A DNA stretch of 44,290 bases from Prolixibacteraceae bacterium (GTDB lineage Bacteria > Bacteroidota > Bacteroidia > Bacteroidales > Prolixibacteraceae). The translations under genes were made by a program, and so were the position numbers. Positions 1 through 8,158 of this stretch are shown piece after piece. Location: positions 1 through 44,290 of the forward strand of contig DMSQ01000075.1 of the NCBI GenBank assembly GCA_003457135.1. Reading direction: 5' to 3'. Every line of letters begins with the position of its first letter. Within the stretch, counting starts at the first letter, position 1. The notes under the pieces were generated by a model that was not told the origin of the DNA, did no database searches, and saw only the letters and a program-made list of their open reading frames with translations.

Positions 1-1220
1 ATAAAGTCGATACCTGCCTGCTTAATCATGATGGCCAATTCACGGGTGGTCAACACAAAATCCACATCGCGGTAACCACTGGAATGCATTTCGGGGCGGG
101 AAGCTTCAAACTTTTTAGCAGTACAAGGCATAATCGAAACGGATACAATTGTCTCAGGAGCGAGGTTGCGGGCTTTGGCGTAATACGTTTTGGCCAATGC
201 TCCAAACATTTGCTGTGGCGATTTACATGTTGAAAGGTGCTCAAGAAATTCAGGAAATATGTGTTCCATATACTTGATCCATCCGGGCGAACAAGAGGTT
301 GCCATGGGTAGTTTTACTTCCGGATCGTGATCAACCAAAGCGCGTTTCAATCGGGTAAGCAATTCTGTGCCTTCTTCCATAATGGTCAGGTCGGCGGTAA
401 AATCGGTATCCATCACCGCATCGAATCCCAGGCGTTTAAGGGCTGTGACCATTTTGCCGGTTACCCGTTCCCCATGTCCGAAGCCAAGTTCTTCTCCAAG
501 GCCGACCCGAACTGCCGGGGCTGTTTGTACTATTACATGTTTGGTACTATCCGAAATGGCATCCCAAACCTTTTCGATGTAATTCCGTTCGACCAGCGCT
601 CCGGTGGGGCAATGATTAATGCACTGTCCGCATGTAGAGCAAACCACATCGTTAATCGGCTTTTCAAAAAAAGTAGTTATTTTCATCTGATCACCTTTGT
701 AGGCCACCGTCAAAGCGTTAATCCCCTGCAATTCGGAACAGGTACGAACGCAACGCTGGCAACGAATGCATTTACTGTCGTCCTTAATGATAGAAGGTGA
801 ATATTTATCAATGCTGTATTTTTTAAATGGAACAAGCCGTATAAAATCCTGTTTCAGAATTTTGTAATCCGAGGCTAATTTTTGCAATTCACAATTTCCA
901 TTTTTAAAACAGCTTGTGCAATCGGCATTATGCTCCGATAATAAAAGTTCGATGATCTCTTTTCTGGAGTGAAGTACGTTCAGTGAATTGGTGAATATTT
1001 CCATCTCTTCTTCACAGGGGGTGGCACAGGCCGCTGCCAGACGTTTTTGACCGGCAACTTCAACCACACATACCCGGCAATTACCAGCAATACAAAGGTC
1101 TTTATGATAGCAAAGTGTTGGAATGATAACCCCGACACTGCGGGCAGCATCTAAAATAGTTATTCCTTCTTTAACCTCAACAGTCATTCCGTTGATACTT
1201 ATTTTGATTTTTTTAGTCAT
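1..1220 (-). CDS. hydA1: [FeFe]-hydrogenase catalytic subunit HydA1 (3' end outside window)
   Basis: Catalytic subunit of a multimeric NAD-linked [FeFe]-hydrogenase; it reduces protons or oxidises H2 at the H-cluster in the cytoplasm. The frame is open to the left edge, so 406 codons are visible and the C-terminal L3 motif is off-window. In order: an N-terminal plant-type 2Fe-2S domain (Cys37, 43/48/51, 65 region), a HxxxCxxCx5C cluster (His97, Cys101, 104, 110), two 4Fe-4S motifs (Cys151-161 and Cys194-204), then the H-domain with L1 TSCSPGW (308-314) and L2 MPCTAKK. The Ser at 311 replaces the second Cys of the usual TSCCP. The ATG at 1220-1218 lies 20 nt after the hydB1 stop, so the gene is the last of operon hydC1-hydB1-hydA1. 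Family assignment is firm; physiological direction is inferred. Confidence 0.93.
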   Translation of the reverse strand, partial: MTKKIKISINGMTVEVKEGITILDAARSVGVIIPTLCYHKDLCIAGNCRVCVVEVAGQKRLAAACATPCEEEMEIFTNSLNVLHSRKEIIELLLSEHNADCTSCFKNGNCELQKLASDYKILKQDFIRLVPFKKYSIDKYSPSIIKDDSKCIRCQRCVRTCSELQGINALTVAYKGDQMKITTFFEKPINDVVCSTCGQCINHCPTGALVERNYIEKVWDAISDSTKHVIVQTAPAVRVGLGEELGFGHGERVTGKMVTALKRLGFDAVMDTDFTADLTIMEEGTELLTRLKRALVDHDPEVKLPMATSCSPGWIKYMEHIFPEFLEHLSTCKSPQQMFGALAKTYYAKARNLAPETIVSVSIMPCTAKKFEASRPEMHSSGYRDVDFVLTTRELAIMIKQAGIDF

Positions 1221-1240
1221 GACAGGTCTTTTTTTCATCA

Positions 1241-2425
1241 TTAGTAAATCATTTCTTCCCTGAAGTTTTCAACAATGGATGAAAAGGAATTGGCGACCGA
1301 TTGTCCCAATCCGCATTTGGCCGTTAACTTCATTGTTTCAGTCAGGCGGAGCAACTTGTCGAGGTACTTGGTATTTTTTTCGCCCCGTTTTACAGCTTTT
1401 ATTCCTTTTAACAATTGCTGACAGCCAACCCTGCAGGGAGTGCACTGCCCACACGATTCTTCGCGGAAAAATTCAAGGTAATTGTCGAGCACGTTAAACA
1501 TGGAACGCGAACTGTTGAAAAGCATCATGGAACCTCCGGTAGGTAAAGATATTCCGACTAATTTTCCCTGAAATCCTATGGCTGTTTCATTAAATCGTTT
1601 GCGTGGCACCAAAAAACCGGAAGCGCCGCCAACCTGAACAGCCTTGGTATCGCCATCGCCAAATTCCTCAACAAAATCGGCCAGGCTCATTCCTAGTTCA
1701 AGCTCATAAATCCCTGGCTTCGGGGTATCTCCTGAAACAGAAAACAACTTTGATCCGCGCGAATACTGAACGCCCAGATCGTAAAAGCGTTTGGCCCCAT
1801 ATTTAAAAATGGTGTAAGTGTGTGCCAGTGTTTCTACATTATTAATGACGGTTGGCTTGCCCATGTATCCATAATTTGAAGGATAAGGCGGTTTGTTTCG
1901 AGGTTCGCCGCGTTTACCTTCCATTGATTCAAAAAGCGCTGTTTCTTCTCCGCAGATATAGGCGCCACTTCCCATAAAAATCCGGATAGTAAAATCAAAT
2001 TTAATTTCCTTGCAATAATATTCAAACTCACGGATGATTTTGTTTAACTCAGGAAGCAAAAAGAAGTACTCTCCCCTGAGATAAATATATCCTTCTTTTG
2101 CCCCAATTACATACCCACAGACTGCCATTCCGGTTAATACCTTGAAAGGCACCATTGATAGGATTTCCCGATCTTTGAAAGTTCCGGGTTCACCTTCGTC
2201 GGCATTGCAGATCACATATTTAGTCGAATCCGATATTTCTGCGGTTAGTTTCCATTTCAGACCGGTAGGGAAACCGGCTCCACCTCTGCCCTTCAACTCC
2301 GAACTGATCAGCTCATTAATCAGTTCCTGTGGTGTCCGGCTGATGCTTTTACTTAAAACTTCTTCCCAATCGTTTTGATTCTTGAAAATGAAATCGGCTC
2401 TTTTTAACTGATAGCTAATTGTCAT
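1241..2425 (-). CDS. hydB1: NuoF-like NADH/FMN subunit of hydrogenase 1 (short HydB)
   Basis: NuoF/HydB-family flavoprotein that would take electrons from or give them to NAD(H) through FMN and pass them to HydA1. Visible motifs: GRGGAGFPTGLKW near residues 46-58 and CNADEGEPGTFKDR near 73-86 (FMN/NADH binding), and the N3-type 4Fe-4S site SCGQCTPC (Cys325, 328, 331) plus Cys371 in KCGLGQ. At 394 aa it is only the NuoF core. It lacks both the N-terminal thioredoxin-like 2Fe-2S domain and the C-terminal double 4Fe-4S domain present in the 600-aa HydB2 of the neighbouring operon. The start overlaps the end of hydC1 by 11 nt. An unusually good Shine-Dalgarno (GGAGG, 2431-2435 on the complement) precedes the ATG, which is rare in Bacteroidota. 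Confidence 0.93.
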   Translation of the reverse strand: MTISYQLKRADFIFKNQNDWEEVLSKSISRTPQELINELISSELKGRGGAGFPTGLKWKLTAEISDSTKYVICNADEGEPGTFKDREILSMVPFKVLTGMAVCGYVIGAKEGYIYLRGEYFFLLPELNKIIREFEYYCKEIKFDFTIRIFMGSGAYICGEETALFESMEGKRGEPRNKPPYPSNYGYMGKPTVINNVETLAHTYTIFKYGAKRFYDLGVQYSRGSKLFSVSGDTPKPGIYELELGMSLADFVEEFGDGDTKAVQVGGASGFLVPRKRFNETAIGFQGKLVGISLPTGGSMMLFNSSRSMFNVLDNYLEFFREESCGQCTPCRVGCQQLLKGIKAVKRGEKNTKYLDKLLRLTETMKLTAKCGLGQSVANSFSSIVENFREEMIY

Positions 2426-2906
2426 GACTTCCTCCTTCCTTCTGTTTTTTCAGGTATGAACTTAAAATATCACGCACCTTTTCAGGAGTCATATCTGTAT
2501 AAACCTCATTGTTTACAAGCATGGCAGGCGCTTTGTGACAAAACCCGAGGCAATTGGTTTGCAGAAGTGAAAAAACTCCATCGGGAGTTGTCTCTCCTAC
2601 ATCAATCTTTAACATGTCTTCGATGGCAAGCAAAATCTGATTTTTCCCTTTCATGGAACAGGTAATAGTTTTGCAGACACGAATGATGTATTTACCCATT
2701 TTTTTGTATTCGAGGAACGAATAGAAAGTTGCAGTACCAAATACTTCAGAAGCAGGCAGGTCGAGTTCGCGTGCAATTTCGATCATCGAATATTCCGACA
2801 GGTATTTTTCCTGCTCAACAACTCCCTGCAGGATTGGGAGCAGGCTGTGTCTGTTCCGTCCGTTTTGGTCGGCCAGATTTTTTATTAATTCTGAAACGGG
2901 ATTCAT
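2415..2906 (-). CDS. hydC1: NuoE-like thioredoxin-fold 2Fe-2S subunit of hydrogenase 1
   Basis: HydC/NuoE-family subunit of 163 aa. An N-terminal helical part is followed by a thioredoxin-like fold carrying a 2Fe-2S cluster with the classic spacing Cys78-x4-Cys83 and Cys119-x3-Cys123 (motifs VCKTITC and CLGFC). In the complex it sits beside the NuoF-like subunit and relays or bifurcates electrons. It is first in operon hydC1-hydB1-hydA1. The ATG at 2906-2904 gives the usual family length. The 181-nt gap to the upstream esterase stop contains a hairpin but no clear promoter that I can defend. Confidence in family is high; the coupling mode is inference. Confidence 0.92.
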   Translation of the reverse strand: MNPVSELIKNLADQNGRNRHSLLPILQGVVEQEKYLSEYSMIEIARELDLPASEVFGTATFYSFLEYKKMGKYIIRVCKTITCSMKGKNQILLAIEDMLKIDVGETTPDGVFSLLQTNCLGFCHKAPAMLVNNEVYTDMTPEKVRDILSSYLKKQKEGGSHDN

Positions 2907-2931
2907 AGGTGATACTATTTATTTGGTTGAT

Positions 2932-2957
2932 TTTGGAGGCATTTCTATGCCTTTAAA
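2932..2957 (-). other. Hairpin in the leader of hydrogenase operon 1
   Basis: Inverted repeat AGGCAT-TTCT-ATGCCT (2937-2952), extendable to an 11-bp stem through two G:U pairs and three A:T pairs. It lies about 26 nt before the hydC1 start on the minus strand and after the esterase stop. No T-run follows it, so it could be a weak terminator for the esterase or an RNA leader structure. The role is not established. Confidence 0.4.
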
Positions 2958-3087
2958 TTTAAGGAAGTGAAAAGAGATAAACTATGGTTATCTGTCAGAA
3001 AAACACAGTATTTAGGTGTTTTTCGACATATAATTTTTGTTGAAAAATTAAACAGTAATGAAATCGAAGTCATCAGAATGTAAGGTA

Positions 3088-3900
3088 TTATTTTACAATC
3101 TTCAGGAGCAGATCAAAAGCTGGTTCAGCCATTCCTCCGTGATTAAAGCCATCCAGTTCGTATAGGGTAGTTTTTTTGTGGCCTGAAAGGGTCATCATTC
3201 GGCACATGTAAGCGTTCTCTTCGTAGCGGCCAAGCATTTCCAACTCGCGGTCTCCTGTAATTAAATAAAGTGGAGGAGCATCGGCCCGGACATGATAAAG
3301 TGGTGCAAATTCATCAATAACCGGCTGAGTATCCGGAATTTCACGCTCTTTTCGGATGACAAAATGAGTAATCATTTGTCCGCTGAAAGGCACCAGTTTT
3401 TGGATTGAATTGGCATCAATTCCATAGGCTGCCAGATAATGTTTGTCGAGGCCAATCATGCAGGCTAGGTAGCCTCCAGCCGAATGACCCGAAACGATAA
3501 TTTTTTCAGGTTCGCCACCGTATTTACTGATATTTTTGATAACCCAGGCGACAGCAGCAGCGGCATCATCAATAAATGCGGGGCTTTTCACTTTTGGGCT
3601 CAAACGGTAATTTACAGCCACAACCGCCAATCTTTGATTTTTCAATCGCTCCGGAATTGATTTCTCTCCGGCAGTTAATCCACCGCCATGAAACCATACT
3701 ACTGTGGTGAAATTATTTTCATTTTCAGGATAATAAACATCAAGCTTACAGCGGTCATTCATGTATTGATCCATATTTTCTCCTGAACGGTAAGGAATAT
3801 TGGTTTCGGTTTTGTATGTAATTGCAACCGTTTTTGATTGAGCAGGAGCGACGAACGTAGTAATTACAAAAAGAGAAATCAGGAGAATAATATGGTTCAT
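3088..3900 (-). CDS. Secreted alpha/beta-hydrolase (esterase/lipase, BD-FAE-like)
   Basis: Predicted periplasmic or exported carboxylesterase of 270 aa. Residues 1-22 form a Sec-type signal peptide: a hydrophobic stretch from Ile4 to Ala20 with an APAQ end and no lipobox Cys. The alpha/beta-hydrolase elements are in order: oxyanion motif HGGG at 71-74, nucleophile elbow GHSAG with Ser140, the likely acid Asp217 in TGDRE, and His254 in FNHGG. Family members de-esterify xylan, feruloyl or other acyl substrates; the substrate here cannot be told. It lies alone between the two hydrogenase operons, behind a strong hairpin at 3951-3983, so it is probably transcribed separately. No functional link to H2 metabolism is evident. 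Confidence 0.85.
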   Translation of the reverse strand: MNHIILLISLFVITTFVAPAQSKTVAITYKTETNIPYRSGENMDQYMNDRCKLDVYYPENENNFTTVVWFHGGGLTAGEKSIPERLKNQRLAVVAVNYRLSPKVKSPAFIDDAAAAVAWVIKNISKYGGEPEKIIVSGHSAGGYLACMIGLDKHYLAAYGIDANSIQKLVPFSGQMITHFVIRKEREIPDTQPVIDEFAPLYHVRADAPPLYLITGDRELEMLGRYEENAYMCRMMTLSGHKKTTLYELDGFNHGGMAEPAFDLLLKIVK

Positions 3901-3950
3901 GAAATCATTTTAAGAGTTTGCATAAAGGTAATAATATTCAGAAAGTAGTG

Positions 3951-3983
3951 AGTGAGCGGGTGACTTGAAGTCACCCGCTCACT
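3951..3983 (-). terminator. Perfect 15-bp hairpin after hydC2
   Basis: A perfect inverted repeat with 15-bp arms (3951-3965 and 3969-3983; left arm AGTGAGCGGGTGACT) and a TGA loop lies 17 nt past the hydC2 stop. It is the likely end of hydrogenase operon 2. The run after the stem on the minus strand is only mildly T-rich, so termination may be imperfect. Confidence 0.75.
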
Positions 3984-3999
3984 TTATCAAAATAAGATA

Positions 4000-4506
4000 T
4001 TATGCTGATTTTGCTTCCGAAGCGCCGACTTCCTTGTATTCGGCGATGATATTTTTAACCATCTGAGGCGAAACCCGGCCAAAAACTTTTTCGCCAACCA
4101 ATACCACTGGGGCCAATCCACAGGCGCCTACGCAACGCAGGCAGTTGAGCGAAAATTTTCCGTCGGGTGTTGATTGACCAACTTCAACTTTTAACTGGCG
4201 CTTAAACTCTGACAACACTTGCTCTGCCCCACGTACGTAACAAGCGGTTCCCATACAAATTGAAATCGGGTGTTCGCCCATGGGGATCATGGTAAAAAAG
4301 GAGTAAAAAGTTACCACTCCGTAAACTTTGGCCACCGAGATATTCAGTTCTTTGGCAATCACTTCCTGAACTTCGGCAGGTAAATAGCCCAATTTTCCCT
4401 GGACCTGGTGCAAAACATTAATCAGTTCGCTACCTTCATTTCTGAAATCTGAACAGACTTGCTTAATGATTCCGATGGTCTTTTCTGAAAGTTTTATTCC
4501 TGGCAT
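4000..4506 (-). CDS. hydC2: NuoE-like 2Fe-2S subunit of hydrogenase 2 (HydC/HndA)
   Basis: HydC/HndA/NuoE-family subunit of 168 aa. A helical N-terminus precedes the thioredoxin-like 2Fe-2S domain with ligands Cys84-x4-Cys89 and Cys125-x3-Cys129; Cys122 is an extra nearby Cys. It would complete the electron-bifurcating complex with HydA2 and HydB2. The gene is placed last, after hydA2, whereas in operon 1 the homologue is first. The 76-nt gap before it holds a perfect 28-bp palindrome about 41 nt upstream of its ATG, and a terminator-like hairpin follows it. Confidence 0.93.
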   Translation of the reverse strand: MPGIKLSEKTIGIIKQVCSDFRNEGSELINVLHQVQGKLGYLPAEVQEVIAKELNISVAKVYGVVTFYSFFTMIPMGEHPISICMGTACYVRGAEQVLSEFKRQLKVEVGQSTPDGKFSLNCLRCVGACGLAPVVLVGEKVFGRVSPQMVKNIIAEYKEVGASEAKSA

Positions 4507-4546
4507 AACTGGTGTTTTTTAAATTGGAATAATTTTACACTGGATG

Positions 4547-4574
4547 GTAGAGACGTTGCATGCAACGTCTCTAC
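4547..4574. repeat. Perfect 28-bp palindrome (REP-like) inside hydrogenase operon 2
   Basis: GTAGAGACGTTGCA followed directly by its exact reverse complement; 14-bp arms with no loop. It sits between the hydA2 stop and the hydC2 start. I recognise it as similar to dispersed extragenic palindromes common in Bacteroidota genomes (recollection, not searched). In RNA it would form a strong hairpin upstream of hydC2. Confidence 0.8.
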
Positions 4575-4582
4575 AGTTGGAA

Positions 4583-6334
4583 TTAGCTCCGGTCAAAATA
4601 TTTGGTATGCAGCAGATGGTGCGACTTTTCGCTCAGCGGGGCACCCAAAAATTCTTCATAGAGTTTGGTGATGTATGGATTTTCGTGCGATTTACGGATG
4701 GATTTATTCTGGTCTTCGGAATAAATGGCACGCTGTCGTTTTTTCAGGATTTCAGAGTCGCCATGATGATAGGGCTGTCCGCCACCGCCGATGCAACCTC
4801 CTGGGCACGACATAATTTCGATGGCATGGAATTCACTGGTTCCGGCCTGAATTTCTTCGAGCAATTTGCGTGCATTTCCTAAACCATGGGCAATCCCGAT
4901 GTTAATCGGTGTTCCGTTGAAATCAATGGTTGCTTTGCGCAAACCTTCCATTCCGCGTAATTCTTCAAAATCGAGCCGTGGCAATTGTTTTCCGGTAAAT
5001 ATTTCGTATGCTGTCCGTACTGCTGCTTCAATCACTCCTCCGGTAGTTCCAAAGATGACCCCTGCTCCTGTGGACTCACCCATTGGGGCATCAAAGTCTT
5101 CATTCTGCAACGATTTAAAATCAATGTTTCCAAGGTTAATCAAATGGGCCAGTTCCCGGGTGGTCAATGCGTAGTCAACATCCGGGTTTCCATTCACCGA
5201 AAATTCCGGTCGGCTGCTTTCGTATTTTTTGGCCAAACATGGCATGATGGATACTACTACCAAATTCTCACGTTTCACCTTGATTTTATCGGCAAAATAA
5301 GTTTTGGCAATCGAACCAAACATTTGCTGCGGTGAACGGGCAGTGGATGGAATATCCTTCAATTCAGGAAAATGATGTTCGAAAAATTTCACCCAGGCCG
5401 GACAGCAGGAAGTAAGGATCGGAAGTTTCACCTGTTGGTCGCCTGCCATGAATGCCGACAAACGGTTCAATAATTCGGTTCCCTCTTCCAAAATGGTAAG
5501 ATCGGCCGCGAAATCGGTATCAAAAACGTAATCGAAACCCAGGCGGCGCAAAGCTGCAACCATCTTTCCTGTAACCAATGTTCCGGCGGTCATTCCGAAT
5601 TCTTCGCCCAAAGCCGCACGAACGGCAGGGGCAGTTTGCACAATTACTGTTTTGGTAGGGTCGGAAAGCGCCCGGATAACAGCGCCTGTTTCGTCAACTT
5701 CGGTTAGAGCGCCAGTCGGACAAACAGCCACACACTGGCCGCAATAAGTGCAAACTGAATGATCGAGGTTCATTTCGAAAGCAGGTGAAACTACGGCCTG
5801 GAATCCGCGGTTGACAGCCGAAAGGACACCGATGGTCTGTACATCGTTACACATGGTTTCGCACCGGCGGCACATGATGCACTTGTTTATTTCGCGGATG
5901 ATGGCTGGTGAAGTATCTTCACGGTACATCGAATGTTCTCCCTGGTAATGAATCTTCCGGATTCCGAGGTGATTGGCCATGTCCTGCAGGTCGCAGTTGC
6001 CCGATTTGGCACAAATCAGACAGTCAGCCGGATGATCAGACAAAATAAGTTCAACAACAGTACGACGTGCATTAACCACCCTGATTGAATGAGTGCTGAT
6101 TTCCATTCCTTCGCTGGCTTCGGTGCAGCAAGCAGGCGCCAGGTTTCTACGGCCTTTTACTTCAACCACGCAAACACGGCAACCTCCGGGTTTATTTTCA
6201 ATGTTCATGTCTTCCAGCTTCATGTAACAAAGTGTCGGAATATCAATCCCGATGCCCGATGCAGCTTCTAAAACCGTAGCGCCTTTTCGAACAACTACTG
6301 GTTTATGATCTATAGTGAGGTTTATCATTTCCAT
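4583..6334 (-). CDS. hydA2: [FeFe]-hydrogenase catalytic subunit HydA2 (HndD-like)
   Basis: Complete 583-aa group A multimeric [FeFe]-hydrogenase. Domains: plant-type 2Fe-2S (Cys36, 52, 55, 69/70), His-Cys 4Fe-4S (His101, Cys105, 108, 114), two 4Fe-4S motifs (Cys152-162 and Cys195-205), the H-domain, and a small-subunit tail ending in HTKYF. All three H-cluster signatures are canonical: L1 TSCCPAW (308-314), L2 MPCLAKK (364-370) and L3 MSCPGGCIGGGGQP (508-521). Thus the relay Cys310 and the ligands Cys311, 366, 510 and 514 are present. It follows hydB2 by 12 nt. No hydEFG maturation genes lie in the window, so they must be elsewhere. Confidence 0.96.
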   Translation of the reverse strand: MEMINLTIDHKPVVVRKGATVLEAASGIGIDIPTLCYMKLEDMNIENKPGGCRVCVVEVKGRRNLAPACCTEASEGMEISTHSIRVVNARRTVVELILSDHPADCLICAKSGNCDLQDMANHLGIRKIHYQGEHSMYREDTSPAIIREINKCIMCRRCETMCNDVQTIGVLSAVNRGFQAVVSPAFEMNLDHSVCTYCGQCVAVCPTGALTEVDETGAVIRALSDPTKTVIVQTAPAVRAALGEEFGMTAGTLVTGKMVAALRRLGFDYVFDTDFAADLTILEEGTELLNRLSAFMAGDQQVKLPILTSCCPAWVKFFEHHFPELKDIPSTARSPQQMFGSIAKTYFADKIKVKRENLVVVSIMPCLAKKYESSRPEFSVNGNPDVDYALTTRELAHLINLGNIDFKSLQNEDFDAPMGESTGAGVIFGTTGGVIEAAVRTAYEIFTGKQLPRLDFEELRGMEGLRKATIDFNGTPINIGIAHGLGNARKLLEEIQAGTSEFHAIEIMSCPGGCIGGGGQPYHHGDSEILKKRQRAIYSEDQNKSIRKSHENPYITKLYEEFLGAPLSEKSHHLLHTKYFDRS

Positions 6335-6346
6335 AACTCGTATTTT

Positions 6347-8149
6347 TTATGCGATTAATACTGCATCAAACTTACACTTCTCGAAACACACGCCACACTT
6401 GATACAAAGCGACTGGACAATGCTATGCACACCCCGTTTTTCTCCTGAAATAGCGCCGACAGGGCAATTCCGGAAACAGAGTGTGCAACCGGTGCATTTA
6501 TCCGCATCAATGGTATAGTTTACCAATGCCTTACATTGACCTGCCGGACAGGACGATGAATTTACATGTGCCAGGTACTCGTCGTAAAAGTTGTCGAGCG
6601 TCGAAAGGACTGGGTTTGGTGAAGTTTGTCCCAGACCGCAAAGTGAAGTATCTTTAATCACATTACTGAGCAATCGCAACCTGTTCAGGTCCTCCAATTC
6701 GCCTTTGCCGTCAGTGATTTTCTCCAGAATTTCGTAGAGCCGTTTGTTTCCGATGCGGCAGGGAGTACATTTTCCACACGATTCTTCCAAAATAAATTCG
6801 AGGTAGAATTTAGCAATGGCCACCATACAATTCGAATCATCAAGTACAATCATTCCGCCCGAGCCCATCATAGAACCTGCTGCCACCAGGTTATCGTAAT
6901 CAATCGGAGTATTTAGAAATGATTGAGTGAGGCAACCTCCTGAAGGGCCACCGGTTTGGACTGCCTTGAACCTGCGGCCATCTTTGATGCCCCCGCCAAT
7001 ATCGTAGATGATTTCGCGAAGGGTGATTCCCATCGGAACTTCGATCAGGCCAACATTATTGATATTTCCGGCAAGGGCGAACACTTTGGTTCCTTTTGAC
7101 TTTTCAGTTCCGATAGAAGCGAACCACTCTGCTCCTTTGTTGATGATGGCCGGGATATTGGCAAATGTTTCCACGTTGTTCACATTGGTTGGTTTGCCGT
7201 TGTATCCTTTTTCAGCCGGGAAAGGAGGTTTGACGGTTGGTTCGCCACGCTCGCCTTCCATTGAATGTATCAGGGCAGTTTCTTCGCCACAAACAAAAGC
7301 TCCGGCGCCATAGCGGATTTCAATGTCAAAATTAAATCCGGTCCCCAGGATGTCATTTCCCAGGAGCCCATATTCGCGGGCCTGACCAATGGCAATTTTC
7401 AGGCGCTCGATGGCCAGTGGATATTCGGCCCGGATATAAACCAAACCTTTGTCGGCGCCGATGCAAAATCCGCAAATAGCCATTGCTTCGAGAACTGAAT
7501 GCGGGTCGCCTTCCAGAATTGAACGATCCATGAACGCCCCCGGATCACCTTCATCGGCATTACAAACGACGTATTTTTGATCGCTGATTGATTTGCGCGT
7601 CAGTTCCCATTTCAGGCCAGTTGGGAAACCACCGCCACCGCGTCCGCGAAGGCCTGAATCTTTGATCAACCGGATCGCTTCTTCCGGAGTTTTTTCACTC
7701 AGGCAGGTTCCCAATGCAGAATAGCCATCGCGGCCAATGTATTCTTCTATGTTTTCCGGATCAATAATCCCGCAATTGTGGAGGGCAATACGAATTTGTT
7801 TCTTAAAAATATCCATCTCTTTTGAATCGGAAACCCGTTCGTTCGTTTCTGGATTCAGATACAGTAACCGTTCCACTATTCGGCCTTTAATAATGTGTTC
7901 GTCAACAATCTCGGGTACATCTTCAGGAGTTACCTGGGTATAAAAAGTATTGTCGGGGAGGATTTTTACGATCGGGCCTTTTTCACAAAATCCGAAACAT
8001 CCGGTCATTATGACTTGAATTTCGTCGGCAAGCCCATATTCGTTAAGCTTGTTTTTGAAATTCGTTTTGATCATTTCGCTTTGTGAAGCCTTGCATCCTG
8101 CGCCACCGCAAACAAGGATATGCATATTGTATTCGGCTATAATTTTCAT
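6347..8149 (-). CDS. hydB2: NADH-binding flavoprotein subunit of hydrogenase 2 (full-length HydB/HndC)
   Basis: A 600-aa HydB/HndC protein. An N-terminal thioredoxin-like 2Fe-2S domain has Cys14, Cys19, Cys51 and Cys55. The NuoF core follows, with GRGGGGFPTGLKW, the CNADEGDPGAF motif and the N3 site SCGKCTPC. A C-terminal 2[4Fe-4S] ferredoxin domain has Cys552-x2-555-x2-558-x3-562 and Cys582-x2-585-x2-588-x3-592. This architecture is that of bifurcating HydABC and HndABCD enzymes that couple NAD(P)H, reduced ferredoxin and H2. It is 9 nt after hndB and 12 nt before hydA2. An internal Met9 is an alternative start. Compared with HydB1 it has two additional Fe-S domains. Confidence 0.95.
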   Translation of the reverse strand: MKIIAEYNMHILVCGGAGCKASQSEMIKTNFKNKLNEYGLADEIQVIMTGCFGFCEKGPIVKILPDNTFYTQVTPEDVPEIVDEHIIKGRIVERLLYLNPETNERVSDSKEMDIFKKQIRIALHNCGIIDPENIEEYIGRDGYSALGTCLSEKTPEEAIRLIKDSGLRGRGGGGFPTGLKWELTRKSISDQKYVVCNADEGDPGAFMDRSILEGDPHSVLEAMAICGFCIGADKGLVYIRAEYPLAIERLKIAIGQAREYGLLGNDILGTGFNFDIEIRYGAGAFVCGEETALIHSMEGERGEPTVKPPFPAEKGYNGKPTNVNNVETFANIPAIINKGAEWFASIGTEKSKGTKVFALAGNINNVGLIEVPMGITLREIIYDIGGGIKDGRRFKAVQTGGPSGGCLTQSFLNTPIDYDNLVAAGSMMGSGGMIVLDDSNCMVAIAKFYLEFILEESCGKCTPCRIGNKRLYEILEKITDGKGELEDLNRLRLLSNVIKDTSLCGLGQTSPNPVLSTLDNFYDEYLAHVNSSSCPAGQCKALVNYTIDADKCTGCTLCFRNCPVGAISGEKRGVHSIVQSLCIKCGVCFEKCKFDAVLIA

Positions 8150-8158
8150 TTCTATGAG

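Noticed and set aside
327..800. Plus-strand open frame of 157 codons
   Set aside because: It is antisense to the Fe-S and H-domain region of hydA1, whose motifs are clear on the minus strand.
2974..2993. AGATAA-N8-TTATCT inverted repeat upstream of hydC1 as a redox-repressor site
   Set aside because: It does not match the TTGTGA-type Rex operator, and AT-rich 6-bp arms of this kind occur by chance; a similar one lies near mraZ.
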